From Desulfotruncus arcticus DSM 17038 (GTDB lineage: Bacteria; Bacillota; Desulfotomaculia; Desulfotomaculales; Desulfallaceae), in the NCBI RefSeq assembly GCF_900113335.1, contig NZ_FOOX01000006.1:62001-126000 (forward strand): a DNA stretch of 64,000 nucleotides. Direction: 5' to 3'. The notes below the pieces were generated by a model. That model saw nothing but the letters and a program-made list of their open reading frames with translations, did not search any database and was not told where the DNA came from. Positions within the stretch are counted from its first letter, which is position 1. Each line of letters begins with the position of its first letter. Positions 1-7,380 of this stretch are shown piece after piece. The position numbers and the translations under genes are program-made.

Positions 1-2
1 AA

Positions 3-62
3 TTTTTTAATGAAGTAAACCTTAAAGACGCTAACCGGAATGCCAAGGTAGATCCAATTTAA
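3..62 (+). CDS. Possible 3' end of a gene entering from the left edge
   Basis: One frame is open from the left edge to a TAA at 60-62 and reads FFNEVNLKDANRNAKVDPI at its end. The stretch is too short to assign to a family. It is followed by a weak GGAGG/CCTCC hairpin at about 100-120 and then no further gene until the minus-strand set. This may simply be chance open frame. Confidence 0.2.
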   Translation, partial: FFNEVNLKDANRNAKVDPI

Positions 63-243
63 CGAGCTGAAATAGTTCAAGCATGCAAGGGAGGATAGAA
101 AACGTAGAAAACCCCTCCTTTTGTTATTCTAGCGGCAATTTACTTACAATTATCATACAAATGCGAATCAGTCTGATTTTTGTTCTTTACCCCTGTTAAC
201 ATCAAAAATCCCCGATGTCATCTATAAAACGCCTAAAAAAAAC

Positions 244-278
244 CGGGCCGAATAATGCATTTTTTCAGCCCGTTTTTT
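244..278. terminator. Rho-independent terminator, probably bidirectional
   Basis: A CGGGCCG/CAGCCCG stem with one mismatch is followed by TTTTTT on the plus strand. On the minus strand the same stem is followed by a run of T (complement of the A-run at 234-242). It lies just past the minus-strand genes that end near 314-389. Nothing else is seen in 63-313. Confidence 0.7.
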
Positions 279-313
279 GCTCCAAAACCACTACATATAG
301 TGGTTGACTTGTC

Positions 314-388
314 TTATTTGACCCTCGAACCACAATTCGTCATCAGAACTATACTCTCAACGTAACTCGTATGGGGAAACATATCGGC
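314..388 (-). pseudogene. Remnant: C-terminal tail of an RlmD/RumA-type 23S rRNA uracil methyltransferase
   Basis: Reading the minus strand from 388 to the TAA at 314-316 gives A-DMFPHTSYVESIVLM followed by TNCGSRVK. DMFPHTSHVE is the conserved C-terminal signature of RlmD/RlmCD methyltransferases, and the intact gene 2 kb away (2496-3830) ends with the nearly identical DMFPHTSHVETVVRIERK. Only the last 24 codons survive. They lie in frame directly after the TAG stop (389-391) of the HNH fragment, so the HNH sequence replaced the body of this gene. The different ending (VLMTNCG instead of VRIERK) argues for a second, diverged copy rather than a recent duplication of the neighbour. Confidence 0.75.
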
Positions 389-835
389 CTACGCCAAATA
401 TACATTTTCATTATGCCACCTTAAAAACTGCTTTGACGGCTTTTCTTGAATACTGTTCGGCACCTCTACAAGTTTTTTACCATGAAAGGCATAATACTCT
501 CTGCCATTACCATAGCCCTCTTTTATCCGCTTACTAACTTCAATATGTAAGCTTTCATCAATAGTCAAATATCCTCTATCAAATAGTGTATGCAAGTATT
601 TCCTCAACAACAGACCGTTGCTTGTACTATGCGGCCCTTCTTGGGAATAGGGTTTTATATGTGCTGCTTCAAGAACCGGTAACGTTTTTTCACCAGAAAT
701 TGCACAACGTCTATGATATGCTTCCGTAACTAGGACTTTAAAGGTGCCTTGCCCAATTCTTGGAAGGACTATTTGGCCTGCGCCATATCTATTATTAAGG
801 TTTCCTTCATGGACGCTATCTACTATATTATTCAA
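389..835 (-). pseudogene. N-terminally truncated HNH endonuclease (HNH_2 type)
   Basis: The 148 codons match the C-terminal HNH half of the roughly 300-residue HNH_2 family: GQGTFKVLVTEAY, then CAISGE at 44-49, EAAHIKPY around 57-63, SNGLLLRKYLHTLFD at 72-86 and the closing FLRWHNENVY. The family's N-terminal half is absent. An in-frame TAA lies six codons upstream, and the only available start is TTG at 833-835, inside the last codons of the kinase gene (8-bp overlap). The residues of the HNH core are present, so residual nuclease activity is possible, but the truncation and the join to an RlmD tail make a decayed gene more likely. AT-rich like its neighbour, suggesting acquired DNA. Confidence 0.65.
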
Positions 836-1394
836 CGGAATCAGATTTGTTTAAAGTTATATCTTTAATGATGGCCACTAATTCATCTACAACTTGATCT
901 ACGGGGCGATTATCTATAAAATACTTATTCTCTATTTTTTTGAAAACCCTTTTTGCAAATACAATATCTTCATGGATATCTCGGATATAATAATCTTTAT
1001 GTTCTTCCTTATATTCATCATCCTTATATATATTGTCATTATCATCAGAAAAAACCATTCTCTCGAAAATGTGTTCCTCCGAATCCTGCAATTCAATTGC
1101 AATTACCTGTTCCAAATCTAAAAGTGAGTTAAAATTTCTTGCATGATAAATTGGACTAACCGCAATAACCATATTATCTTTATATTCTTTCAGTAAATCC
1201 TTTAAAATCTTACCCTTTATTTTATATCTTCCATGTGAATATGGATAATCTTGCATAAATTTCTCCAAGGTTGTTTGTAATTTTCTTTTTATCTCTTCAT
1301 CCAAATCAACAAAAGAATATTTCAACCTTTCTGCAAGCTTCTCACCCGTTACAGTCTTTCCTACATTCGATATGCCAAAAAGCATAATTATCAT
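828..1394 (-). CDS. P-loop kinase, shikimate/adenylate-kinase-like
   Basis: This 188-residue protein starts at ATG 1394 behind AGGAGAACAAT. A Walker A loop GISNVGKT (residues 7-14) sits right after a short beta strand, followed by TGEKLAERLKYSFVDLDEEI, the arrangement seen in shikimate kinase and related small-molecule kinases. There is no clear shikimate-binding signature, so the substrate is unknown. The middle is unusually acidic and Asp/Asn-rich (DDNDNIYKDDEYKEE). Strongly AT-rich, and flanked on both sides by gene fragments (KilA-N-like upstream, HNH downstream), which suggests the whole segment came in by transfer. Confidence 0.6.
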   Translation of the reverse strand: MIIMLFGISNVGKTVTGEKLAERLKYSFVDLDEEIKRKLQTTLEKFMQDYPYSHGRYKIKGKILKDLLKEYKDNMVIAVSPIYHARNFNSLLDLEQVIAIELQDSEEHIFERMVFSDDNDNIYKDDEYKEEHKDYYIRDIHEDIVFAKRVFKKIENKYFIDNRPVDQVVDELVAIIKDITLNKSDSVE

Positions 1395-1444
1395 ATTGTT
1401 CTCCTATCTTCAAACAGTGGAGCCCCTTTTATCCATAAGCCTCA

Positions 1445-1582
1445 TTAATTCAAGGTAGCATAATCTCTAATATTTCCGGTTTTATCGGAATTTCCTTCAC
1501 GCCACAGCCTGGTGGTGATTCCAAATAGAGCAATATTCAAAACATCAGTTTCGTTAGCATAGGTGATAGATATTTGATATGA
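1445..1582 (-). pseudogene. Remnant of a KilA-N-domain (phage-type) protein
   Basis: An open minus-strand frame with no start codon of its own reads ANETDVLNIALFGITTRLW followed by REGNSDKTGNIRDYATLN and a TAA at 1445-1447. The pattern DVLNxALFGxTxxxWR..NPDxxGNIRDYA is typical of the C-terminal part of KilA-N-domain proteins of phages and mobile elements, which normally continue with EQLxVLxNLE. Here the stop comes first and the N-terminal DNA-binding part is missing, lost at the end of the CvfB-like gene. The family assignment rests on remembered family sequence, not a search. Confidence 0.55.
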
Positions 1583-1590
1583 AGTAAATT

Positions 1591-2451
1591 CTAATGGAAT
1601 TGACTTTTCCTTAATAGCATCTGTATACCTTCCTCTGTAATTTTGATTGCTCCTTCTTTTAAAAGTCGTCCAACGGCTCTTTTAAAGGCACGTTTACTTA
1701 TGTTTAACTCTGCTTTTATATAATCAGGGGAGCTATTATCATTGATTAGGAGAGTACCACTACTTAATTTCAACCGAGTCATAATCTTTTGCGCATCACT
1801 CTCTATTTCATTGTAAGCCTCTTTTCTAAAACTTAATTCCAGCTTACCATCCTCCCTCACCTTCTTAACCCTTTCTTCTATATAGTCACCTATAGCATAA
1901 TTGCCATACAATTCATTATTATGAATTAATCCATGGTACTTATTGTCCACTGCTACAAAAATTCCGATATCTCTATTTATGCTATAAACAATTCCGTGGA
2001 CTCTGTCATTTTGTTTATATGGTGATTCGGTGCTTAGCAGATTATATATGCGCATAGTTGCACATATTTTATTTCTATTATTAATAAACAAACCTACCAA
2101 ACATAAATCTCCTTTTGAAACCTTACCCACTTGTTCCCTTAAAGGTAATAGCAAGTCTTTCTTTAAACCCCAGTCTAAAAAAGCACCAAAATTAGTAGTA
2201 TCAACTACTCTTAAAAGCCCCAGTTCTCCAATTATAAGCTTTGGTTTTCTAACCGAAGCTATGAGTTTTTCTTCAGAATCCTTATAAACAAATACCTCTA
2301 TTTCAGCACCTATTTCAAGTTCCTGTGGCACCTCATCTTTAGGCAATAAAATATCATCCCTGCCTTTTGCATTTCTATAATTCAAATACGCCCACATTTC
2401 ATTCTTTCTAAATAATTGCAATTTCTGCATTTTCCCTATTTCTATCATCAT
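1591..2451 (-). CDS. CvfB-like S1-domain RNA-binding protein
   Basis: The 286-residue protein has an N-terminal S1-like OB fold (QLFRKNEMWAYL...DILLPKDEVP), a second S1 domain (GELGLLRVVDTTNFGAFLDWGLKKDLLLP), a third S1-like segment (VHGIVYSINRDIGIFVAVD) and a C-terminal winged-helix (YIKAELNISKRAFKRAVGRLLKEGAI). That order and length match the CvfB (conserved virulence factor B) family of Firmicutes, which binds RNA and affects gene expression after transcription. Start ATG 2451 follows AGAAGGT. It is 44 bp downstream of rlmD and may be cotranscribed with it. Confidence 0.8.
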   Translation of the reverse strand: MMIEIGKMQKLQLFRKNEMWAYLNYRNAKGRDDILLPKDEVPQELEIGAEIEVFVYKDSEEKLIASVRKPKLIIGELGLLRVVDTTNFGAFLDWGLKKDLLLPLREQVGKVSKGDLCLVGLFINNRNKICATMRIYNLLSTESPYKQNDRVHGIVYSINRDIGIFVAVDNKYHGLIHNNELYGNYAIGDYIEERVKKVREDGKLELSFRKEAYNEIESDAQKIMTRLKLSSGTLLINDNSSPDYIKAELNISKRAFKRAVGRLLKEGAIKITEEGIQMLLRKSQFH

Positions 2452-2495
2452 GTACCTTCTTTTTATTATTTATTGTTTATAGTATAATCGGCTTT

Positions 2496-3830
2496 TTATT
2501 TTCTTTCTATCCTTACCACTGTCTCAACATGACTCGTATGGGGAAACATGTCCACCGGTTGGGCTTCCGCCAGTTCATAGCCAAGTTCGGAAAGTCTTTT
2601 CACGTCTCTGGCCAGTGTGGCGGGATCGCAGGATACATATACAATCCGCCGCGCACAGCTGTTTGCCGCCGCTTCCAGAACTTCCGGCCGGCAGCCGCTG
2701 CGTGGTGGGTCCAGCAATATCACACTTGGCCGAAAACCTGCAGCAATATGCCGCGGCAGCACCTTTTCCGCTGGGCCTTGATAAAAGCTGGCGTTTTTGA
2801 TTCCATTTAAATCGGCGTTGGCTCTGGCATCCTGAACCGCCCCGGGTACTACCTCATACCCCCGCACCATGCCTGCCTTACGCGCGGCATAAAGGGTTAT
2901 GGTGCCTACCCCACAATAAGCGTCAGCCACTTCCTCCTGTCCCTGTAGCCCGCAATAGCCGAGCGCAATTTGATATAGAACAGCTGTCTGCACCGGGTTA
3001 ACCTGATAAAATGAACCGGCGGAGATTTTAAATTTTAGACCATCAATTTCGTCTATAATGAATTCTGCCCCGCTTAAACGTTTATAGCGTCCATACCCCT
3101 TTTTAGTAACAGGACGTTGGTATTCAATCACTGAAGCAACGCCCGGTATTAAAATTAATCCTTCGGCTAGACCTGTTAATTCCTTGTTTTTCCCATTTTC
3201 TGCTATCATGACAACCATGATTTCTCCGGTACTGCCCCGGCGCAGCGTAACTTCTTCGGGCAGAGCGGCCTGGGCGCCGCTCTTTTCCATTAACCTGCGG
3301 GCCGATATCGCCACTTCGTTTAGTTCCCTGTGGGCAAGCAGGCACGGCTGTTCTTCGTTGCTATCTACAATTGTCAGCCGGTGTGATTCCTGCTCGTAAA
3401 AACCGAGAAGCACCCTACCGTTACGCCTCTGCACTTTAAGGCGAACATTATTCCGGTAATGCCACGGATCTGCCATGCCGATTATCGGTTTTACCAAAGC
3501 ACCGTCCGCGCCCCCGATACGGGCCAGATTTTGTCTAACCAGCCCTGTCTTTAGACGTAGCTGTTCTTCATAAGTAATATGCTGCAGCCTGCACCCTCCG
3601 CAATTGTTTGAAACCGCGCAGGCCGGCGTTTGGCGGTTTTCGGATATACTGATTATCTCCAGTGGGATACCGCAGACATAGTTTTTATGAACTTCCGTCA
3701 AACGTACCGCAACAAGCTCGCCGGGCACAGTGCCGGGCACAAATACAACTTTTCCTTCATCCCGGCCCACTCCTTCTCCGGCATGATTGATATCAAATAT
3801 CTCAACCTTGATCTCCCTGCCTTCCAGCAA
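2496..3830 (-). CDS. rlmD: 23S rRNA (uracil-C5)-methyltransferase RlmD/RlmCD type
   Basis: This 444-residue enzyme methylates uracil in 23S rRNA using SAM. An N-terminal TRAM RNA-binding domain (INHAGEGVGRDEGKVVFVPGTVPGE) is followed by the Fe-S cluster cysteines in PACAVSNNCGGC. The methyltransferase core has VADAYCGVGTITLYAA for SAM, LLDPPRSGC, and YVSCDPATLARD with the catalytic Cys. The conserved end is DMFPHTSHVETVV. In Gram-positives one enzyme often handles two positions, so the exact site (U1939 and/or U747) is not settled. The start is a TTG at 3830 with no convincing Shine-Dalgarno, so it is approximate. A decayed tail of a second copy lies at 314-388. Confidence 0.9.
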   Translation of the reverse strand: MLEGREIKVEIFDINHAGEGVGRDEGKVVFVPGTVPGELVAVRLTEVHKNYVCGIPLEIISISENRQTPACAVSNNCGGCRLQHITYEEQLRLKTGLVRQNLARIGGADGALVKPIIGMADPWHYRNNVRLKVQRRNGRVLLGFYEQESHRLTIVDSNEEQPCLLAHRELNEVAISARRLMEKSGAQAALPEEVTLRRGSTGEIMVVMIAENGKNKELTGLAEGLILIPGVASVIEYQRPVTKKGYGRYKRLSGAEFIIDEIDGLKFKISAGSFYQVNPVQTAVLYQIALGYCGLQGQEEVADAYCGVGTITLYAARKAGMVRGYEVVPGAVQDARANADLNGIKNASFYQGPAEKVLPRHIAAGFRPSVILLDPPRSGCRPEVLEAAANSCARRIVYVSCDPATLARDVKRLSELGYELAEAQPVDMFPHTSHVETVVRIERK

Positions 3831-3879
3831 GCGAAGTCACCCCGGTTTCATAAATTAGTCACATTCTCTATTTTACCCT

Positions 3880-3908
3880 TAAAAAAATAAATCCTGCCCA
3901 TGCAGGAT
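3880..3908 (-). terminator. Terminator after the nitroreductase gene
   Basis: ATCCTGC-loop-GCAGGAT forms a 7-bp stem at 3891-3908. On the minus strand it is followed by TTATTTTTTT. It sits 52 bp past the stop of the Acg-type gene and before rlmD. Confidence 0.75.
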
Positions 3909-3959
3909 AAAAAGAGACCGCCCTTCTAACCTATAGCATTTAATTTTCGTATAACAGTT

Positions 3960-5159
3960 TTATTCTTCAACCAGCAAATCCATAACATCACGTCGCATGC
4001 TTTGCGGGACTTCTTTTGTAGGCTTACCCAAACGAACGAGCATCTGAATGGTACCTCCGGTTGAAGCATAGTCGCGATGGATGCTGCTGTATGGCTCTTT
4101 CATTTCGGGGTATTCCTCCAGCACCTGGCTGAGCGGCTGCATCACCAAACCCAAACTGTGAGCTGTCAGCAGCAATCTACTGTAAAGCATACCGCTTTTG
4201 ACCTGGCTGGAACGACTATTGTCATCTGTAATAATCATGGTATAGACCGGTGTGTTGTCCACCGATGTCCGGGTAGATTGAATAAAAAGATCCGATGCGG
4301 CTTTCCCGCTGTTCATCGCAGGAAAGAGCGTGACCAAGCCCTGCGCAAGGTGTCGCATAAAGCCTGAAGTACCCTGCCCTTCGACCGAAAAGCCGTAACG
4401 ATATTTATTTTTTTGGTACTCGTTAGCACGAAAGATGGTTTGTGATTCCCGCATGACACGATTTACGCCCGCCTCAATGGCTGCACTCTTTATGGCATAG
4501 CTTCCCAACTTATCTACGTTTTCTTGATCTTGAAAAATCTTTATCGACATATTGATGTCGGCATTGGTGGTTGCCAACTGTTTTATCTGCTCAGAGGTTA
4601 ACATGGTTGACTGGTATGCCGCCCTGTTTGTATCCGGCCAAAACATGTAATCATAAAGTGAGCTGCTTTTCGGCTCGGTTTCCTCAAAAGTAACTTTTGC
4701 TACTGGATTAGTTTTCATGCTCTCCGAAAGTTTTTGTTCATTATAGTTACCTTCAGGAAATAACTCCACCGTAGTTTTATACCCTAATTCAGCGCCGGCG
4801 ATGATTATGTATTCCAAAAAAGTACCCTGGGTAACCATCATTTGCCGTGCGTAAGGATCTACTTCTTTTGTTAGGCGGTCGCTGTCGGCATATAAGTAGA
4901 ACACCTTATTATCATTCTTATCAAGTCGAATTTTCCATGGCTGCATATTGTGGCCGTTTGCAGCCAACAAACCGTGAGCCACAAGACGCATCCTTGGATC
5001 AGCGAATTTCTGCGAGTAGGTCTTTTGCCAAGGCTCTAAATACTTTGGCGGCTCAAGAATCCCACTAATGATGCATAAAGACGCAAAAGCTATGATTAGT
5101 AAAGCGCCAATGCATGAAAGAATAATGATCATTGTATTTTTCACCACCCGCTTGCTCAT
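3960..5159 (-). CDS. Membrane-anchored Acg-type nitroreductase-family protein
   Basis: A single membrane segment at residues 10-32 anchors the protein. The rest resembles the Acg subfamily of FMN-dependent nitroreductases: AHGLLAANGHNMQPWKIRL near the start, MVTQGTFLEYIIIAGAELGYK in the middle, and LLLTAHSLGLVMQPLSQVLEEYPE near the C-terminus. The membrane anchor is unusual compared with soluble nitroreductases. It overlaps the upstream TetR gene by 4 bp (ATGA-type coupling), so it is probably the regulator's target. Substrate unknown; detoxification or flavin storage are possibilities for the family. Confidence 0.75.
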   Translation of the reverse strand: MSKRVVKNTMIIILSCIGALLIIAFASLCIISGILEPPKYLEPWQKTYSQKFADPRMRLVAHGLLAANGHNMQPWKIRLDKNDNKVFYLYADSDRLTKEVDPYARQMMVTQGTFLEYIIIAGAELGYKTTVELFPEGNYNEQKLSESMKTNPVAKVTFEETEPKSSSLYDYMFWPDTNRAAYQSTMLTSEQIKQLATTNADINMSIKIFQDQENVDKLGSYAIKSAAIEAGVNRVMRESQTIFRANEYQKNKYRYGFSVEGQGTSGFMRHLAQGLVTLFPAMNSGKAASDLFIQSTRTSVDNTPVYTMIITDDNSRSSQVKSGMLYSRLLLTAHSLGLVMQPLSQVLEEYPEMKEPYSSIHRDYASTGGTIQMLVRLGKPTKEVPQSMRRDVMDLLVEE

Positions 5160-5824
5160 CGAAACTTTCCTCCGCTTTCAGTTTGTATTGCCCTGATGAT
5201 AAGTTCAAAAGCTGCTGATACCAATTCCTCCGGTGTCGTCCGGTGATAGTTCATTATATAGTTTACCTTTTGCTTCGCGATATTCAACACACCAATCATG
5301 CTGGCCCATAATATAAGAGCTGTTTTTACTACATCCAAATCACTGCGGATGGAATCTTCTGCAATACCCTTTTCAAGCGCTCTGATCAAATAACCCAGTG
5401 CTTCCTCTCCAAGAGCATAGCATTCTTCTCTTGATTGATCTGGAATCCCTTTTTGGAAATCGAGTTTACCATTTTCATACTCCATAATGGCCTTAAAATA
5501 TTCCGAATAATCCTTGCTGAACCGATAAAGTGTTAAAGACATCTGTCTTATTTCTTCAATTGCATTGCAGTCTTTTTCTTTTTGTAAATCATCCTTTAAC
5601 CTACTGATTAACAGTTTGTATCCCCTTGTCATAATTTCAAAATAGATCTGCTCTTTACTATTGAAATAGACATACACTGTTCTCTTGCTGAACTCAGCCT
5701 CTTTCGCCACATCGTCCATCGTGGCATTATTATATCCCTTGGAAAAAAAGATTCTTTCCGCAGCGTCAATAATATCGTTTCTGCGGATTTCCTTTTCTTT
5801 TTTCCTACGTTCATTGATTCCCAA
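5156..5824 (-). CDS. TetR-family transcriptional repressor
   Basis: The 222-residue protein has a typical N-terminal TetR helix-turn-helix: RRNDIIDAAERIFFSKGY, then ATMDDVAKEAEFSKRTVYVY and FNSKEQIYFEIM. The C-terminal ligand domain is diverse as usual. Start TTG 5822-5824 follows GAAGGAGTGTAACTG, a good ribosome site. It is first in an operon with the Acg-type nitroreductase. A 27-bp palindrome 33 bp upstream is the likely autoregulatory operator. The inducer cannot be read from sequence. Confidence 0.88.
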   Translation of the reverse strand: MGINERRKKEKEIRRNDIIDAAERIFFSKGYNNATMDDVAKEAEFSKRTVYVYFNSKEQIYFEIMTRGYKLLISRLKDDLQKEKDCNAIEEIRQMSLTLYRFSKDYSEYFKAIMEYENGKLDFQKGIPDQSREECYALGEEALGYLIRALEKGIAEDSIRSDLDVVKTALILWASMIGVLNIAKQKVNYIMNYHRTTPEELVSAAFELIIRAIQTESGGKFR

Positions 5825-5856
5825 CAGTTACACTCCTTCAAATTCACACTTATGTC

Positions 5857-5883
5857 ATAAAGTAAACTAATAGTTTACTTTAT
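5857..5883. promoter_or_regulatory. 27-bp palindromic operator, probably for the TetR regulator
   Basis: ATAAAGTAAACTA, a central A, then TAGTTTACTTTAT: two perfect 13-bp arms. It lies just upstream of the TetR gene, the usual place for an autoregulated TetR operator. It also faces the plus-strand gene at 6059, 175 bp away. Confidence 0.75.
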
Positions 5884-5947
5884 TTTATGATCTACTTCGC
5901 CTGATGTCAATATATCTTTGAAAATGCTCCATCTTTGGGGCAGACCT

Positions 5948-6001
5948 AAATTTTTTAAAAACTTTTTATTCATTTTTATAAAATTTTTAAAAACTTTTTA
6001 T
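5948..6001 (+). repeat. Direct repeat of 22 bp, spaced 32 bp, upstream of the His-rich gene
   Basis: AAATTTTTTAAAAACTTTTTAT at 5948-5969 recurs with one mismatch at 5980-6001. The 32-bp period is three helix turns, so both copies face the same side of the DNA. This is a plausible double site for the OmpR-type regulator encoded at 8587-9273 or a curved A-tract promoter region. The start codon of the gene lies 58 bp downstream behind AAGGAGG. Confidence 0.5.
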
Positions 6002-6058
6002 ATGCAGTTTAAAGCCCTATCTTAAAATGAACTCATCAAAAACAAGGAGGTCGTATCA

Positions 6059-6754
6059 ATGGGTAAAGTGAAGCTTCTATATGACGTCATTATGACCATG
6101 AAAGAAAAAGAGTCTGTTAAAGGAAACCTCAAAGTGGAAGGCAGCAAGGATCAGGTCAAGATCTTTAACTTGAACAATACTTTTGAAAAAAACATGACGG
6201 AAGGGTGGATAAAGGCCAAGATTTCCCTGGAAACCGATTGTGCCGGAAAGAAAGTGAAGCATGAAAGCAACACTGAATTTGACCTGACAGGCTTCCCCGG
6301 TTGCCAAAGGCACGGCTTGATGCATCGCGGTGTTTTTCACCACTGGCACGACCGTCACTCTCACCATGGCTATCAGGACGGCATGAAGTGTGGCGGAATA
6401 AAGGGCAAGCTTAACAAGCTGGCGATTATGGTTAGTATGTTAAACAGCATGAAAATAGAGGCACAGGAAGATAAAAGCACGCTTATATCGCTGGATTTTA
6501 ATGATATCCCCGGGGATATGAAAACCATCCTCCAGGAAAAATTACAACAGCACAGGATGCACCATAATCATTGCTCCCATGGTGCGTTCAAAGAATTCTC
6601 CGGCATGGAAATCGGGAACACCCGGCTGACAATACGTGTTAATAAGAACAATGAAGTGGAAAAGGTTCTGTTGAACGCAGAAGGTCAAGCCAAAGATGAA
6701 TCCGGTGCGCCGCATCCACTGAATTTACAGGTGGAACTGAGCCTTACCTGGTAA
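6059..6754 (+). CDS. Cytoplasmic protein with two His-rich patches, unknown function
   Basis: I do not recognise a family for this 231-residue protein. There is no signal peptide or membrane segment. Two histidine-dense patches stand out: residues 85-103 (eight His, in the pattern HGLMHRGVFHHWHDRHSHH) with Cys82 and Cys111 on either side, and residues 165-174 (HRMHHNHCSH). Flanking regions look like beta strands. Such patches usually bind transition metals. Start ATG follows AAGGAGGTCGTATCA. A ferredoxin gene starts 2 bp after its stop, and a two-component pair whose kinase also has a His-rich N-terminus follows, so a metal-response role is inferred. Confidence 0.7.
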   Translation: MGKVKLLYDVIMTMKEKESVKGNLKVEGSKDQVKIFNLNNTFEKNMTEGWIKAKISLETDCAGKKVKHESNTEFDLTGFPGCQRHGLMHRGVFHHWHDRHSHHGYQDGMKCGGIKGKLNKLAIMVSMLNSMKIEAQEDKSTLISLDFNDIPGDMKTILQEKLQQHRMHHNHCSHGAFKEFSGMEIGNTRLTIRVNKNNEVEKVLLNAEGQAKDESGAPHPLNLQVELSLTW

Positions 6755-6756
6755 AC

Positions 6757-7038
6757 ATGACTATGAGAAAACACGGCCATTCCCATTGTCCCGGGCGCTT
6801 TAATGCCCGCAGGCACAGCGCAACTGAATATATAGCGGTTAACACCCGGTTGTGCCAAGCTTGTTGGAAATGTGTATCAATCTGTCCCGGGAAAGTGCTC
6901 GGAAAAATGGATTTCTTCTTTCATAAACACGTCCGCGTTGTGCGCCCGGAAAATTGTGCCGGCTGCGGAGCCTGTGCCAAAACGTGCCCGCAAGGGGCGA
7001 TCATGGTTTTGAAACGACCCGGGAGTTCGCTAAAATAA
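6757..7038 (+). CDS. Ferredoxin with two [4Fe-4S] clusters and a His-rich N-terminus
   Basis: The 93-residue protein carries CQACWKCVSICP (Cys33, 36, 39, 43) and CAGCGACAKTCP (Cys67, 70, 73, 77), the classic 2x[4Fe-4S] pattern of low-potential electron carriers. A 30-residue N-terminal extension contains HGHSHCP. It starts 2 bp after the stop of the His-rich protein gene, so the two are almost certainly translated from one mRNA. The spacing between clusters is longer than in clostridial ferredoxins. Confidence 0.85.
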   Translation: MTMRKHGHSHCPGRFNARRHSATEYIAVNTRLCQACWKCVSICPGKVLGKMDFFFHKHVRVVRPENCAGCGACAKTCPQGAIMVLKRPGSSLK

Positions 7039-7230
7039 CAGCACCGTTCAGAATGTTAAAAAGCCCCTGCGCAGTCCCGGCGCTAAAACTGCTGCCATCA
7101 AGTGAAGAAGGTGCAACTGAGGCCCAATTTCATCCGCAGCGAGCCGTACTTCACCGGACGCGAAGCGCCGGAACCAGGCAGTGATTTTAAAATATTGTGC
7201 GCAGTTATCGCATGGTTAAGGTTATAATGA
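7039..7230 (+). other. Intergenic stretch with no convincing gene
   Basis: A 41-codon frame starting with GTG at 7102 (VKKVQLRPNFIRSEPYF...) runs to a TAA at 7225-7227, but it has no ribosome site and no recognisable family. The rest shows nothing. A dispersed repeat follows directly. Confidence 0.4.
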
Positions 7231-7354
7231 TAAAGAAGACTTGGTTCAGGTGGGTGGTTTTGACCCCATCTGAACCTTAGTCGCGCTTATTTCGAGCTTA
7301 CAACCTGTAAGACCCCGACCTATGGGGGCGGGGTCTTACAGGCTGTGCGAAGAT
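7231..7354 (-). repeat. Dispersed repeat family 1, copy 1
   Basis: On the minus strand this reads ATCTTCGCACAGCCTGTAAG, a GC hairpin (ACCCCGCC...GGTCGGGGT), CTTACAGG, TGTAAGCTCGAAATAAG, GCGACTAAGGTTCAGATGG, and a second hairpin TTCAGATGGGG/CCACCTGAA, ending CAAGTCTTCTTTA. The same string of blocks recurs at 35461-35585 and, rearranged, at 50174-50319. The second hairpin resembles the middle hairpin of the IS200/IS605-like element at 27637-27734. No gene is inside. It separates the ferredoxin from the histidine kinase. Confidence 0.85.
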
Positions 7355-7380
7355 AAAAGATCGTTAAACAGGGGCGGCAG

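Noticed and set aside
388..389. Pyrrolysine read-through at the HNH TAG (389-391)
   Set aside because: The sequence after the TAG is the tail of an unrelated methyltransferase, so read-through would make no sense. A decayed junction explains it.
7102..7227. 41-codon plus-strand frame before the repeat
   Set aside because: GTG start, no ribosome site, no family, and surrounding sequence looks non-coding.
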